DNA from: Physocladia obscura
Lineage: Eukaryota; Chytridiomycota; Chytridiomycetes; Chytridiales; Chytriomycetaceae
Assembly (NCBI GenBank): GCA_027596945.1
Contig: JADGJH010001145.1
Coordinates: 1 to 11,665 of the forward strand
DNA: 11,665 nucleotides
Direction: 5' to 3'
Shown here: positions 1 through 9,199 of the stretch, piece by piece
Layout of the letters: every line of letters begins with the position of its first letter
Numbering within the stretch: position 1 is the stretch's first letter
Position numbers and translations under genes: made by a program
The notes under the pieces: generated by a model
The model's input: the letters and a program-made list of their open reading frames with translations, nothing else
What the model was told of the DNA's origin: nothing
Databases searched by the model: none

Positions 1-431
1 AAGAGGAATTCTAAGAACTTCATGTGGTCTCACAGTGAATTCTCACAAGGAATTCCATTTTGCAAAATCTCTCTATTATCATGTTGGTTGGAATGTGACT
101 GTGGATCACTTTTTAACTCTGTTCTGTTCTAAAAATAAAACAAACCTTTTTCCTCCTTGAAATCACTTCCATCGTCTGTCCTCAGCAGACTGACTCCTCA
201 AGGCCCTGCTCCTGCGTCTCCCACACTCCCGTCAGCGCTTCTCAACAGTTTTAACCCTGTTTTCTGACCAACATATTTCTGCTATTTCCGAAGTTTCTAT
301 TGATTCTTTTTTATTGGATGAAGAAGTGTACCAGATAATGATGCTGTATTATAATTGACTCATGATGAAGATTGTGAAGACTATGCCACAATTCTGTGCT
401 ACGTCTGCGCCACAGAGACACAGAAAAAGAC
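1..431. other. Gene-free left edge
   Basis: No reading frame or RNA gene that I can support. The first 172 bases contain no CpG, and the first CpG is at 173-174, after which CpG returns at a normal rate (several between 173 and 240). Three GAATTC hexamers sit close together at 6-11, 37-42 and 50-55. The CpG-free edge resembles the composition of the right end of the window, but it is too short for a firm conclusion. Confidence 0.5.
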
Positions 432-706
432 ATGCCACAAAAGACCTGGACGCTCATTAAAAAGTGCTTTCGAAGCAAAGAACTTAATGATGGTGAGATT
501 TCTCCACTGCATGCTTTTTTTTTAATCTACAAAAATACAAGTCTTCCAACTCCTTCGCTTCATCTTTCTGTCGATTTTTCCAACCGAAATCATTCTTACT
601 ATCTGCGAATACTTGGACGGAACCAACTGATTCAATAGATGTTAACAAGAGAGATTTTGGAATCAAGCGAATGAGGAAGCTGATTATAGGGCAGAAATGC
701 AATTGA
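432..706 (+). pseudogene. Possible broken F-box protein fragment
   Basis: From an ATG at 432 a frame runs to 492, where GTGAGA offers a splice donor; an acceptor ends at 541, giving a 49-nt intron (493-541), the same size as introns in the neighbouring GDSL gene. Joined across it, exon 2 (542-630) reads FPTEIILTICEYLD, which resembles the first half of an F-box (consensus roughly LPxEIL..I..YL), the segment that binds Skp1 in SCF ubiquitin ligases. The frame stops at TGA 628-630. A frame shifted by one base at 629-706 carries IKRMRKLI, which could be the second F-box helix, so the copy looks broken. No substrate-binding repeats are visible. The short match makes this a weak call; the frame could be chance. 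Confidence 0.33.
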
Positions 707-868
707 TCTTCGCGTGGGTTCAATACGACTCAAAATTCATCGCAAGCTGCGTTATTACATGAAAAGAAAAATTATGAGTGATTGGAGAGAATGTCAATAA
801 ATTGGTGAATTTTTCAGTATTGGGAGCAGTAAAAATCAGAATCACACTTTCTTTTTTTCCAATCAATC
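707..868. other. Short spacer downstream of the GDSL pseudogene
   Basis: AT-rich spacer of about 160 bases between the F-box-like fragment and the 3' end of the minus-strand GDSL gene. It includes a T-rich run at about 847-858 (A-rich on the minus strand) just beyond the GDSL stop codon, consistent with a 3' untranslated region. No gene is seen. Confidence 0.4.
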
Positions 869-2105
869 TCAACAACTTTTACGAATCAAAAACTTTTCCA
901 CCTCTTGTGCAATCAACTCATGCACACGATACGTAATATGTCCAGTGTTGTACCAAAAGTATTTATTGATCGGTAAACATCCATACGACGCGTAATTTGT
1001 AGCAATATCTACTGCAGAATAATTTGTGCAAAATCTTGTGGTGTTTACAATCCCATATTGCGATGGATTGTTGAGGACTTTCATCAAGAACGAGTGCGTG
1101 TCGAACGCAATGACTGTGCTTTTTGGGTGCGTTGCTTCGAATTGCACGGCGTGCAATGCAATCATGGCGTTGTGGAAACCATTGTGGAGTTGGGAAGTGC
1201 AGCTGCTGGTCCTCGAATCACGTTTGCTGGCTGAAATTTATTCTCAGGTTAATAATAATAAAAATAAAATAATAAAAAATAAAATGAAATAAAACTAAAG
1301 ATCGGACTGTCAGTTCAAGAGGTGGCAAATTCATGATCAAATTGCTTGTATCCATATGCCCAAACTGTTTCAAGTGCCTGAAACTCGGCGCCAATAATCG
1401 CGTCATAAAACTCGTAAAGATTCGAAATGTTGTTGCGGGGAAACGCATATTTAACACTGCTACTGATGTCGTTGATGCCAATAAATAAGTAACCAATGCG
1501 TTTTTCACGTTAACTGGAATCATTGCCGCAGCATATTGCGCCCATTGTGCAATCTGTGAAGCGAATGAAACAGTGAAATTATGATGAAGTGGGGTGCTGT
1601 GTTTTCATTTTTCAGTATTACAACCACATTTATATTCAACAGAAAAATAATTTCTTACTAGAGCATCGATACATCCGATCCAGCAAAAGCAAAATCCCAC
1701 AACTGAATGTGACACAAAGCAGGAAGCCCCGAATAGCAATCAGTCAAATATTCAACCCAGTTTGGTCCGCCCGCTGAAGTCTGCGTTTTTTCTACTTCTT
1801 AAACAAAAGAGTACCACAATTGACTTGCTTGATTCAGAACAATCTCGTCGCTCATCAGTTGTTCTGGAGTGAAACTATAGTTGAATGCGTCGCCAATAAA
1901 AGATTACGCAGGTCGCTCATAGATGCCTTCCACAAATGTGTAAGAATCTCCGAAAGCGAGGCTGGTTTTTTTTTTTAAATGACTTTTTAACGAAGTGAAA
2001 AACAGTTTACAAAATGTCAGTTTTGTTCCAATTGAATCGGTTGACATCATCAACGTAAGTATTACATGCGACGAAAACAGCAAATAGGAGATTTGAAGCG
2101 AACAT
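869..2105 (-). pseudogene. GDSL (SGNH) esterase/lipase, five exons, broken
   Basis: Related to the fungal GDSL lipases often named thermolabile-hemolysin-like or CE16-like: secreted ester hydrolases. Proposed exons on the minus strand: 2105-2011, 1961-1829, 1780-1659, 1596-1308 and 1230-869. Exon 1 encodes a hydrophobic signal-like start. Exon 2 carries block I (FGDSY, nucleophile Ser). Exon 3 carries GGPNWVEYL and LWDFAFAG. Exon 4 carries block III (GIND). Exon 5 carries the final block, FWYNTGH, with the catalytic His but Asn where Asp is usual. Breaks: an in-frame TAA at 1904-1906; a frame change at the five-T run 1501-1505; a return shift at about 1335-1345; probably another at about 1195-1205. 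Conserved residues continue on both sides of every break, so the damage is recent or is assembly error. Intron 2 (1781-1828) is of GC-AG type; the donor of intron 4 (GTCCGA) is uncertain. The family call is strong; the broken state depends on sequence accuracy. Confidence 0.8.
1781..1828 (-). other. GC-AG intron of the GDSL gene
   Basis: On the minus strand this 48-nt segment starts GCAAGT and ends CGCAG. Removing it joins LNQ to TSAGGPNW in one frame, which fits the family. Left in, it brings a TAA stop. GCAAGT is the usual form of the rare GC donor. Confidence 0.7.
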
Positions 2106-2570
2106 TCTGTTGGTATTTTTTTCTTGTGAAATCAGTCAAATTCAGAATAATTTGAATTTTATTCGTGGGTTTGCTTTGTGTTATCAAACAGTAATGAATT
2201 ACATAAATTTGTAATAAAGCGCAACTCTTAATCAGTGTCAATACAGGTTGAAATAATCAACTGTTGTGCGTGTTGAAAATTTTTCGAGCAGAATTTTTTC
2301 TCCAGTTTTTTGAAAATGCCTTGTGACTCAAACGAAGAAATAAATGATTAATTTCAATATTCATCATGTTCTACCTGGCAGGGCCATGGTTGCAACTGTT
2401 GCAGAGTTTGTTTACCATGATTATTCTGATTAAATTCAAATTGTTGGGGTTGAAGTTGTGGCAATTGCAGTAAATCAAGCGAAAAATGAACATTACAGTA
2501 GTGAGAAATTTCTTTTAATGACCCATCGTCGCCTCATAAATCATTCTTCATTGGAGTAGACACACAATGA
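2106..2570. other. Spacer between the GDSL gene and the UBC gene
   Basis: Upstream region of the minus-strand GDSL gene and downstream region of the minus-strand UBC gene. No convincing gene. A minus-strand frame of about 58 codons (roughly 2354-2533) is Gln-rich but has no start codon and no recognisable domain. Confidence 0.5.
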
Positions 2571-2609
2571 ACAACAACAACAACAACAACAACAAAAAAA
2601 AAAAAAAAA
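2571..2609 (+). repeat. ACA microsatellite followed by A16
   Basis: About eight ACA units (2571-2593) run straight into a stretch of 16 A (2594-2609). It begins about 24 bases beyond the UBC stop codon, so on the UBC strand it is a T16 run followed by TTG/TGT repeats in the 3' untranslated region or just past it. Such tracts vary in length and are prone to sequencing error. Confidence 0.95.
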
Positions 2610-2632
2610 GAAACCACTGCTGATGGGAAAAA

Positions 2633-3756
<1,124 letters not shown>

Positions 3757-4089
3757 TCTGATGTCGTGATTTTGATGTTTTTTGTTCTTCCTCGAAATAA
3801 TGTTCATCTTTGAAGTGGCGCAAAAGGCCTATTTCATTCCAAACAGTTCTCTTATTCCTGTGAAGGAGCAAAACTCAGTGTGAAATTAGATCACGACAAA
3901 TACATACACCTGGCCTCTTTATTTTTTTAATTTTTTCCATCGAGCACTTTTTTTCTCGTCTGCCCTAGCAACACCCTGTAGGAAACATTTCATCACATGC
4001 ACACCTTCGCAAATATATATTCACGAAAAACACAACCCCCGTCCGGCACTTGTACGCGTGCTTTCAATCTCATAGAATAGCCATTCTAT
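3757..4089. promoter_or_regulatory. Divergent promoter region, UBC and small membrane gene
   Basis: About 330 bases lie between the UBC start codon (minus, 3756) and the ATG of the plus-strand gene at 4090. A TATA-like AAATATATAT stands at 4011-4020, about 70 bases before that ATG, and is the only core-promoter-like element I see. An ATG at 3997 opens 27 codons that end in TAG at 4078-4080, in frame with the 4090 start; it would be an upstream reading frame only if transcription starts before it. T-rich runs at 3919-3956 may serve the minus-strand gene. Confidence 0.5.
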
Positions 4090-4435
4090 ATGGTAAAATT
4101 TTCTCATATCTCTCTTTTCTTGAACAGTTTGCCGCCATCGGCAAGACACTAGAAACGGCGCGAGAAACCGTCTGGATCACTATCGTCGTGCTGATAACTG
4201 GGTATGTGTGGCGTGCTTTACCACTTAGTATGACCATCCACGTCCACGTTTAGTTACTGTTGCCTTTGCAGTTAGCGCTCCCTCCTATGCTTTTTACGCC
4301 TCCATATTCATCATGCTGATACTCTTCCTGGTGTTGATATTTACGCCCTTCCGGATCTGCATCCGATTCCGTTTGGTGTCAGTCACTTTTCGCCAGGAAG
4401 AAAAAAACATCTATTTCAAATTTAAATTTATTTGA
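4090..4435 (+). CDS. Small two-helix membrane protein, three exons
   Basis: I do not recognise the family. Proposed exons: 4090-4092 (the ATG alone), 4128-4201 and 4276-4435, giving 78 residues. Intron 1 (4093-4127, GTAAAA...AACAG) is only 35 nt; intron 2 (4202-4275, GTATGT...TTAG) is 74 nt. The second splice joins LITG to APSYAFYA in frame, whereas reading through it soon meets a stop. Residues about 16-51 are hydrophobic (VWITIVVLI, then a GAPSY turn, then IFIMLILFLVLIF) and look like two membrane helices; a basic stretch (FRICIRFR) follows and the tail is Lys/Phe-rich. Residues before the first helix (GKTLETARE) look like a short soluble segment. The start is fixed by an in-frame TAG at 4078-4080 and the absence of another upstream ATG in frame. 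The gene is divergent from UBC and ends 31 bases from the converging transferase-hemerythrin gene. The splice logic supports a real gene, but the start is uncertain. Confidence 0.55.
4427..4432 (-). terminator. Poly(A) signal for the transferase-hemerythrin gene
   Basis: AATAAA on the minus strand, about 35 bases past the stop codon at 4467-4469. It overlaps the last codons of the converging plus-strand gene, so the 3' ends of the two transcripts very likely overlap. Confidence 0.45.
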
Positions 4436-4466
4436 ATTTTTTCAAGCAGTTTCGCGAATCAAAGTT

Positions 4467-6359
4467 TTAACCTTCCAAAGACGGAAGTCTAAACACCAAA
4501 TCTTCCCAATCTGCTGGACTCAGCATCCCCTTCACAATTGTTTGGCATCTTTTCCACTCCTCCATGTCCACTCCGCGAATCACCTGATCAATGTTGTAAA
4601 GATATTGCATGCGCTCTTGTTGACTAAGGGGCTCCAAAACAAACGGCAGCAGACTCTCATTGGATTTACTCAAATGAAAGTAAATCTAAAATAATAAAAT
4701 AAAAAACCAAAGTTAAAAAATATTGCTAACGAGGAAACTCTGAGAATATCTCTTTCTTCACCTTTGTGAACAACGGCGCCTCTTTTTCCCCCAAATTCGC
4801 GGTCAATGGAAACAATTCGCTTTCCTCCCCGTCCATATGTTCTTTCATAGACTGTGCCAACGCCTTCAACTTCAAAACAAGACCTTCGAATCCACTTTCT
4901 CCGTCGCCACCAATTTTTTCAACTGCACTACTCAATTGCTGCAGAAACTCGTTCGTCTCGGGAACTTCATGTTCATGTTCGCCATGCGCACGTGTAGAGC
5001 TTCCAGGCTTCAACTCTTCAAAGATTGGGTAAATCAGGTTTTCTTCGAACCATGAGTGCGCTTCGATTAGGTTTGCGATAAGACTGTATTTTGTGCGGAG
5101 ACTTTCAGCCGCGGCAACATCAACAGTTTTGTTTTCGTCAATTTCTTTTTGAATAGATTCTGCGAGACTGACGCATTTGGCATACTGTGCATTAATAGCG
5201 ATATGTTGCAGTCTGCCGATTGACATTGGTTTCATTTTCGGAATTGTCTAACGATTAAGCGAAGAAAAAGTTAAAAAATCAATTCTATAAATACAACAAA
5301 CAAAAACAAAAAGGACTGCACCTTGACAAAAAACTTTTTCATTTCATCAATAGGAGCAACAACACTTTGGACCCAATCTTGCGCCCCCAACACGTTTACA
5401 TACTCCTTAATTTTTTCACTGTTCGTTGCAGCAAAGAAATCAACACCTCGAAAATACTTAATAACCTCCAAACGTCGCAAAAATGGCGAAAGTAGCAAAT
5501 CTGGCAGCATATATGCATCTCCCAAAAGAAACGGTCCACTACTGCTACTTTCAACAAGTTTTTCAGAAATCTTTGCAACAGCTGCTTTCAATTTCGGTCT
5601 GAATTCTTGTTGGATGGCCGGGTTCGTGCCCATGAGGACTTTATTGAATGCAGGAATGAATTCGGTGCGAATAAATTTAGCCCATTCTGTACATTCGTCT
5701 TTCAAGGAACCGTCTGCTACTGTGGGCACAAGTGACGGTGTTGGGAACATGGACTCAAGATGAGTTATCATTTCAGCTGACGAGTTTGTGAAGGATCCAT
5801 TGGGAAATTGAAGAACTGGTCGGTTTTTTAATTTTTTGGGAATCATTTTTGTTTGGATAATTTAGGGTTAAGACACAAACAAGAATCAATTTGGTGTTTC
5901 CTCACCCGGAACAGATTTATCCGGTGAAGCAGTTGCAAACCATTCCGGCGGCGTGTCATTCGGCGCCCACTTGATAAATCTAAGGTCCCGATTCTTAAAG
6001 GCAAATGCAATGCGGACTTGTTCAGTGAACGGACAGTATCCCCGGGAGTACAAAATATAATCTCCAGAAGCAGCAGCAGCTAATTCCGATTCGGCAGCAA
6101 GCGCAGCAGACGGAGAGGAAAAAATTTGCTGTTGCTGTTGCTGCTCGGTTTGTTGAGTTTGCTGTTCTGCCTGGGCATTTGCATTTACTGGAATCGGAGG
6201 GAGTGGAGTTTGTTTCGCTGGAGTTGGTGTTGGAGTGGCGGCTGCACTGCTGTTTGCGCTTTCTCCTCTGTAGTTTTTCTTTTTGAAAACCGTCTTGAGT
6301 GTCCCATTCAGTTTGCTGAATGCTTGCTGAATTGCACTTGGCTGTCCAGTACTGTTCAT
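4467..6359 (-). CDS. Omega-like glutathione transferase fused to a hemerythrin-like domain
   Basis: Four exons on the minus strand, 6359-5906, 5815-5322, 5247-4762 and 4685-4467, join in frame to 550 residues. Residues 1-98 are low complexity (TPTPTP, Pro-rich, Gln-rich with Q6 at 73-78, then Ala-rich). Residues 100-310 form a glutathione S-transferase: a thioredoxin fold with CPF at 109-111 (Cys as in omega-class and glutaredoxin-like enzymes), the SVP cis-proline loop at 149-151, and an all-helical half. Residues 320-540 resemble a hemerythrin/HHE four-helix bundle, with candidate metal ligands His331, HSWFE (380-384), HGEHEHE (404-410), HMDGE (453-457) and His482. Such domains bind di-iron and sense oxygen, iron or redox state. 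A joint role in thiol-dependent redox or iron chemistry is inference. Introns are 90, 74 and 76 nt. The chosen start is the first Met after a non-conserved, lysine-rich leader that stays open to about 6575, so a longer N-terminus is possible. It looks intact. Confidence 0.85.
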
Positions 6360-6700
6360 TTTTTGCAAATTTGTTCTCACAATCAATACTTTCACTTTCA
6401 AATCATAAATCTGTTCAGTACATTTTCGCACCCACTTCCCCAAAAAAAATATCGTTGATATCTGTCTCTTATTTTTTATTCGGAGGTGATGAAAATTACG
6501 ATATCTCCAATAATCCTTAGTTGCTCTTGAACTGATTGAACCAACAGAGCAGTAAAATAACATAAAATAACACAATAATAGATTTAACGCGAATCATCAA
6601 AAAGCTTGGCAATTTTTTTTTCTTCATTTCGCTCCTGGTCAACGATCTGTAAATAAAAAAAGATAAAACACGTGAAAAAACGAAGACAACAAATCAACTC
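6360..6700. promoter_or_regulatory. Divergent promoter region, transferase fusion and secreted protein
   Basis: 340 bases between two outward-facing start codons. A CACGTG palindrome (the core bound by bHLH factors of the Cbf1/Pho4 type) lies at 6669-6674, 27 bases before the ATG at 6701. The frame upstream of the minus-strand gene stays open to about 6575, but its peptide looks like untranslated leader. No clear TATA box. Confidence 0.45.
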
Positions 6701-7132
6701 ATGAACCCAATCATTGCATTAATCCACTGTATTCTTGCCGCCTCATTTATCAATGCAGTACAACTCCAAATCAACACAAGCCAAGCATCTGCTCTTGTCA
6801 TCCCAAGCAACACGATACAAACAATGGAATACCGTGTCGACAACACCCTCTCCTCAGGATCAAGCAATATTTTCGTGTACATTGAGCCTGGCCACATTCT
6901 CGTGAATCATTACCAACGGCCGTTTAAGGACGGCATGATCTGCACTTTCAACTATACTGTTCCGGCGAAGGAGGGTCCGTATCTACTGGTGTTTTACGAC
7001 GTGCAGGCGTCGGGAACTCAATCGTTTCCATCAATATCGGTGATTACTTTGCAAATATCCGCGGGAAATATTTCGTATTGGGGGAATGGAAATTATACTT
7101 ATGGTGGGAATAGTTCGCAATGTGTTTTTTGA
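6701..7132 (+). CDS. Small secreted N-glycosylated protein
   Basis: A single uninterrupted 143-residue frame. Residues 1-19 form a signal peptide (IIALIHCILAASF, likely cleaved after INA). The mature part is rich in Ser, Thr, Asn and beta-type residues and carries five N-glycosylation sequons (Asn25, 84, 123, 131, 137) and two cysteines (81 and 141) that could pair. The segment FNYTVPAKEGPYLLVFYD resembles the strand pattern 'VP..GpY.v.v.d' of fungal Kre9/Knh1-type Ig-like cell-surface domains, but the N-terminal part of that family signature is not clear, so this is only a suggestion. There is no C-terminal hydrophobic tail, hence no sign of a GPI anchor. It probably acts outside the cell or in the wall. 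An AATAAA lies 87 bases past the stop. The gene has no intron, unlike most of its neighbours. Confidence 0.75.
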   Translation: MNPIIALIHCILAASFINAVQLQINTSQASALVIPSNTIQTMEYRVDNTLSSGSSNIFVYIEPGHILVNHYQRPFKDGMICTFNYTVPAKEGPYLLVFYDVQASGTQSFPSISVITLQISAGNISYWGNGNYTYGGNSSQCVF

Positions 7133-7218
7133 TTTTTTAGTACAGCTCTTTTCTATTCTTTTTTTAATTCTATTTTCGTATTTTATACTTTACATGTTGT
7201 GTGTTTTATGTTCTTTTT

Positions 7219-7224
7219 AATAAA
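7219..7224 (+). terminator. Poly(A) signal of the secreted-protein gene
   Basis: AATAAA in an AT-rich context, 87 bases beyond the stop codon and followed by T-rich sequence (7240-7265), which fits a cleavage and polyadenylation region. Confidence 0.55.
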
Positions 7225-7232
7225 TAATGCAT

Positions 7233-8031
7233 TAATAATTTTTTTTCTTAATTTTTGTTGTTGTCCATTTGTTTATCATGGCTAGAACAGCGCCTTTTTT
7301 CATGAGCCACCGCAAAGTTTGGAGACTACAAAAAGAAATTTCTCACACCTTTCACTTGACTCTATATATTATCAACATCTATAACCAAACAGCACTTCAT
7401 CTTCCATAACTTCTGCACAAGAAAATATTATATTTTTCAACTTGATTTACCAATTCACCTTAACTTGATTTTTTGTAATCGATGAGCAGAATGACAAGAA
7501 GTTTACTGCAACACTGATGTTGATCCCACTCAAAACAAGGTAGCAAGAAAGGAAAGACAAGCAAGGATTTTGTGATTATTAGTGTATTGAAACATTCCTT
7601 TGATTATATGAAGGTTGTGGCATCAATTTATATTCTACTTGTCAGGACTTTGTCAATATGAACAAAACATGAAAAAGAAGGCACACAAAATGTGTTGTCA
7701 ATTGAGATTAAATTGCGGCATGCAAAGTTAAGATTAAAAAAGGCAATAAATGAAAACAGCGCAGTTGATTAATTTCAAATGTATTTCAAATGCAAAGCGG
7801 AAGCGTACGTTGGCAAAGTATTGAAATTTACTGATGTTAATTCGGCTAACCGATTTATTTGTCAAATTAAAATTAAAGTGAAACTGGTTATATCCTCACA
7901 GTCGCTTTTTTGAACCCTCTTACCACTCATGACAATATTCAGTTCGCATAAATAAATAGTTAAAAAAGAGCAAAATTGGGACTTATATTCAATTTGATAT
8001 TTCCTGCTTAGTTTTTCTCAAACATTTATTT
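7233..8031. other. Gene-free stretch between convergent genes
   Basis: About 800 bases between the 3' end of the secreted-protein gene (+) and the aldo-keto reductase gene (-). No frame of note on either strand and no recognisable RNA gene. CpG is scarce from about 7313 to 7714 (one in roughly 400 bases) and normal again by 7760-7810. Confidence 0.55.
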
Positions 8032-9199
8032 TTACTTATCCAAGTTTGCCATACCGGCAGCATGGTAACGGTCGCCAAACACAGGGATATCTTCGATAAT
8101 CTTTCTGATTGCAAGGTTATCCTCCTCAGTAATTGCAACATTCAAAGCACCCCAGTTTTCTTCAAGACGCTGAGTTTAGAAAATTAAATTGACACCAAAA
8201 AAAAATGGTAAAACAAAAACCAGCATATCCAAACCTCAATTTTTGAAGTACCGGGAATTGGAATAATATTCGGTCCTTGCGCAATAACCCATGCCAAAGT
8301 CAATTGCGCAGGCGAAACACCTTTCCCGGCAGCGAGATTGGACAAAGCGGTCACAATTTCCAAATTTTTGTAAAAAGCATCTCCTTGAAAACGCGGATTA
8401 TTACGGCGCCAATCGTTAGCCTCAAAATCTTCTGGTGTCTTATAACGACCAGTCAAAAAGCCTCTGCCAAGAGGAGAATCTGTATTTTACAAAAGTCATC
8501 AGGTTTAAAAAAAAGGACACATGTACACTTCTCACATGCAATAACAGCTATCCCAAGCTCATTGCAAGTATCCAGAATGCCGTTCGATTCAATATCGGTA
8601 GTCCATGGGCTGTATTCAACCTGATACGCGGTAATAGGGTGGATTTTGTGGGCCCGGCGGATCGTGTCGGCGCTGGCTTCAGACAAACCCAAGAATCTGA
8701 CTTTGCCTTGCTTGACCAGCTCGGCCATCGCACGCACCGTGTCCTCGATCGGCGTTTTTGGGTCGACGCGGTGCTGATAATACAGGTCGATTGTGTCGAT
8801 GCCGAGACGCGCGAGGGACGCGTCGCAGGCTTGCTTGACGTATTCTGGTGATGAATTTAGCCCGGGAAGTCCAGTAGTTCGGTCGTATGTCAGTCCGAAT
8901 TTCGTGCACAGGAAAATCTTGTCACTGCCAACATAGAAGACCATTAATAATGATTAGTAATAAAATAGATGTTACCGGCCATGTTCTTTTATAGCTTTTG
9001 CAATCAGCTCTTCGTTGTGGCCAAGTCCGTATACATCACTGGTATCCCAAAACGAACATCCAAGTTCGATCGAGCGTTTAAGGGTTTGAAGACTCTCCGT
9101 ATCAACAGCTTTACCATATACGGAACTCATTCCCATCACTCCTAGTCCCAGAGCAGAGACTTTGGGTCCATTTTTTCCCAGAATTGTTGTTTGCGCCAT
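8032..9199 (-). CDS. Aldo-keto reductase
   Basis: NADPH-dependent reductase of aldehydes and ketones, cytosolic, with a TIM barrel; closest by eye to the YakC/AKR13-like and plant auxin-induced PCNT115-like group. Four exons on the minus strand: 9199-8976, 8924-8536, 8479-8235 and 8169-8032, joined to 331 residues. Catalytic tetrad visible: Asp52 and Tyr57 in WDTSDVYG, Lys83 in CTKFG, His126 in YYQHRVD. Other family marks: the [10 protein letters not shown] opening strand, the VRFLGLSE segment, [11 protein letters not shown] (formed across the intron 8480-8535) and the cofactor-binding IPIPGTSK near the C-terminus. Introns are 51, 56 and 65 nt; the first contains TACTAAT, an ideal branch site. 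The length is normal for the family and no residue is missing. The substrate cannot be read from the sequence. Confidence 0.95.

Noticed and set aside
1218..1523. Continuous minus-strand frame of 101 codons in the GDSL gene
   Set aside because: Only its two ends match the family. The middle is out of frame relative to the conserved GIND block, and its last part is an AT-rich intron.
2354..2533. Gln-rich minus-strand frame of about 58 codons
   Set aside because: No start codon, no domain and no convincing splice partner; Gln richness comes from TTG/CAA-rich sequence.
5323..5763. 146-codon plus-strand frame
   Set aside because: Antisense shadow of exon 2 of the transferase-hemerythrin gene.
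8435..8851. 138-codon plus-strand frame over the reductase
   Set aside because: It is the antisense shadow of the aldo-keto reductase exons 2 and 3, which carry the catalytic residues on the minus strand.
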